NCBI GenBank assembly: GCA_029934755.1
Contig: JAOZLQ010000003.1
Location: 1 to 31,170, forward strand
From: Desulfuromusa sp.
GTDB taxonomy: Bacteria > Desulfobacterota > Desulfuromonadia > Desulfuromonadales > Geopsychrobacteraceae
Direction of reading: 5' to 3'
DNA length: 31,170 nucleotides
A program made the position numbers and the translations under genes. The notes beneath the pieces are model-generated. The model was given only the letters and a program-made list of their open reading frames with translations. It was not told the origin of the DNA and did no database searches. Below, piece after piece: positions 30,375 through 31,170 of the stretch (position 1 is its first letter; each line of letters begins with the position of its first letter).

Positions 30375-31170
30375 ATGTCATTTGTTAAAAGTTTCAAACA
30401 GGCTACTTTTTTTGTTGTCGCCGCTGCTTTCGTATTCAGCTCTGTTGCTACCGTTCAGGCAGCTCCCAAAGAGCGTAACTACCTGCTCGCTACAGCATCG
30501 ACCGGTGGTACCTACTATCCCGTCGGTGTTGCCCTTTCAACCGTAGTAAAAGTTAAACTGCAGCCGAAACAGAAAATCGGTATGTCGGCAATCAACTCTG
30601 CCGGTTCTGGTGAGAACGTCAAACTGTTGCGCGATGACGAAGTTCAGTTTGCTATTATGCAGGGTCTTTACGGCTCCTATGCTTGGAATGGTACTGGTCC
30701 GATTGCTAGTGCTGGACCACAGAAAAATCTGCGTTCTGTCTCCATGTTATGGCAAAATGTTGAGCATTTTACTGTTTTAAAGAAGTTTGCAAAGACTGGT
30801 ACGGTTGCTGATCTGGTTGGCATGAAAGGTCAGGCAATGGCTCTGGGTAAAAAGAACTCAGGAACTCTTGGTTCTAATACCGTGTTGCTGGGTAACCTGG
30901 GTGTAGATATTGCCGCTGATTATAAATTGGTCCATGTTGGTTATGGTCCATCTGCTGATGCCCTGCAAAATGGTCAGGTCGGTGGTATGGGAACTCCTGC
31001 AGGTGCTCCAGTCAGTGCTGTAACTAAAGCTATGGCAGCCATGGGTGCTGATAAAATTACTGTTCTTGATTTTACAGATGAGCAGATGAAGCAGGCTGAT
31101 GGTGGTCGTAATCTATGGACCCGTAAAGTCATTGCTGCCGGGACCTATCCAGGGCAGAAAAAAGATATCA
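30375..31170 (+). CDS. TAXI-family TRAP transporter solute receptor, N-terminal part
   Basis: The gene is cut by the right edge after 265 codons. It encodes a periplasmic substrate-binding protein: a Sec signal peptide (MSFVKSFKQATFFVVAAAFV through the VQAA cleavage region) precedes NYLLATASTGGTYYPVGVAL, the signature start of TAXI receptors, followed by NSAGSGENVKLLRDDEVQFA, IMQGLYGSYAW, KKNSGTLGSNTVLL and GPSADALQNGQVGGMGTPAGAP. TAXI receptors work with a fused DctQM-type membrane subunit, driven by an ion gradient; that gene would be expected just outside the window. AAGGAGGA precedes the ATG. A sigma-54 promoter and dctBD sit upstream. The substrate is unknown (glutamate, fatty or dicarboxylic acids are known for relatives). 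Confidence 0.93.
   Translation, partial: MSFVKSFKQATFFVVAAAFVFSSVATVQAAPKERNYLLATASTGGTYYPVGVALSTVVKVKLQPKQKIGMSAINSAGSGENVKLLRDDEVQFAIMQGLYGSYAWNGTGPIASAGPQKNLRSVSMLWQNVEHFTVLKKFAKTGTVADLVGMKGQAMALGKKNSGTLGSNTVLLGNLGVDIAADYKLVHVGYGPSADALQNGQVGGMGTPAGAPVSAVTKAMAAMGADKITVLDFTDEQMKQADGGRNLWTRKVIAAGTYPGQKKDI

Noticed and set aside
1..31170. tRNA or rRNA genes
   Set aside because: No tRNA-like GTTCRANNC arm with a matching acceptor stem and no rRNA sequence was recognised in the intergenic regions; a covariance search was not possible.

Overview
The window looks like the chromosome of an anaerobic, moderately AT-rich member of the Desulfuromonadia (the Geobacter / Desulfuromonas / Pelobacter side of the former Deltaproteobacteria). 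The main pointers are a eukaryote-type citrate synthase known from that group, the rpsF-rpsR-DUF2232-rplI gene order, a class I hybrid cluster protein (Hcp), several two-component/sigma-54 systems, and a DctB/DctD pair next to a TAXI-type TRAP solute receptor. Genus and species cannot be set from the sequence alone.

Layout. 1-176 (-): start of an alternative (N-ATPase type) F1 beta subunit, cut by the window edge, divergent from the ribosomal operon rpsF-rpsR-DUF2232 membrane protein-rplI (446-2631). A terminator separates rplI from a convergent class V aminotransferase (2719-3897). 4068-9940 is a signalling cassette: ModA-like binding lipoprotein, hybrid histidine kinase, HD-GYP response regulator, PilZ protein; together they look like a ligand-to-cyclic-di-GMP pathway. 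10012-13607 (-) is an accessory operon: a cytoplasmic binding-protein-like protein with a DUF1858 domain, a HypB/UreG/CobW-like GTPase, a soluble ABC ATPase and a small zinc-ribbon protein, interrupted by three palindromic repeat elements. It is divergent from hcp (13821-15449), and the shared intergenic region has two FNR/HcpR-like sites.

15619-18572 is housekeeping: hisG, hisI and dnaB. 18631-22181 (-) is dusB-ntrB-ntrC, the classical nifR3-ntrBC arrangement. 22529-23842 is citrate synthase with a long leader, followed by an OmpA-type lipoprotein (23991-24680), a convergent methyltransferase (24743-25588, -) and an RlmI-like rRNA methyltransferase (25746-26939). The window ends with dctB-dctD and a TAXI receptor gene behind a near-perfect sigma-54 promoter (30298-30313), cut by the right edge.

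The best candidate for an undescribed system is the 10181-13607 operon. It has the parts list of an ABC importer, but the binding protein has no signal peptide and there is no permease; a metal/cofactor-handling GTPase and a zinc-ribbon protein are present instead. Its promoter carries an FNR/HcpR-like site at a textbook activator position, and hcp lies on the other side. I infer a cytoplasmic, ATP/GTP-driven metal or Fe-S cofactor handling system linked to nitrosative stress or Hcp; this is untested.
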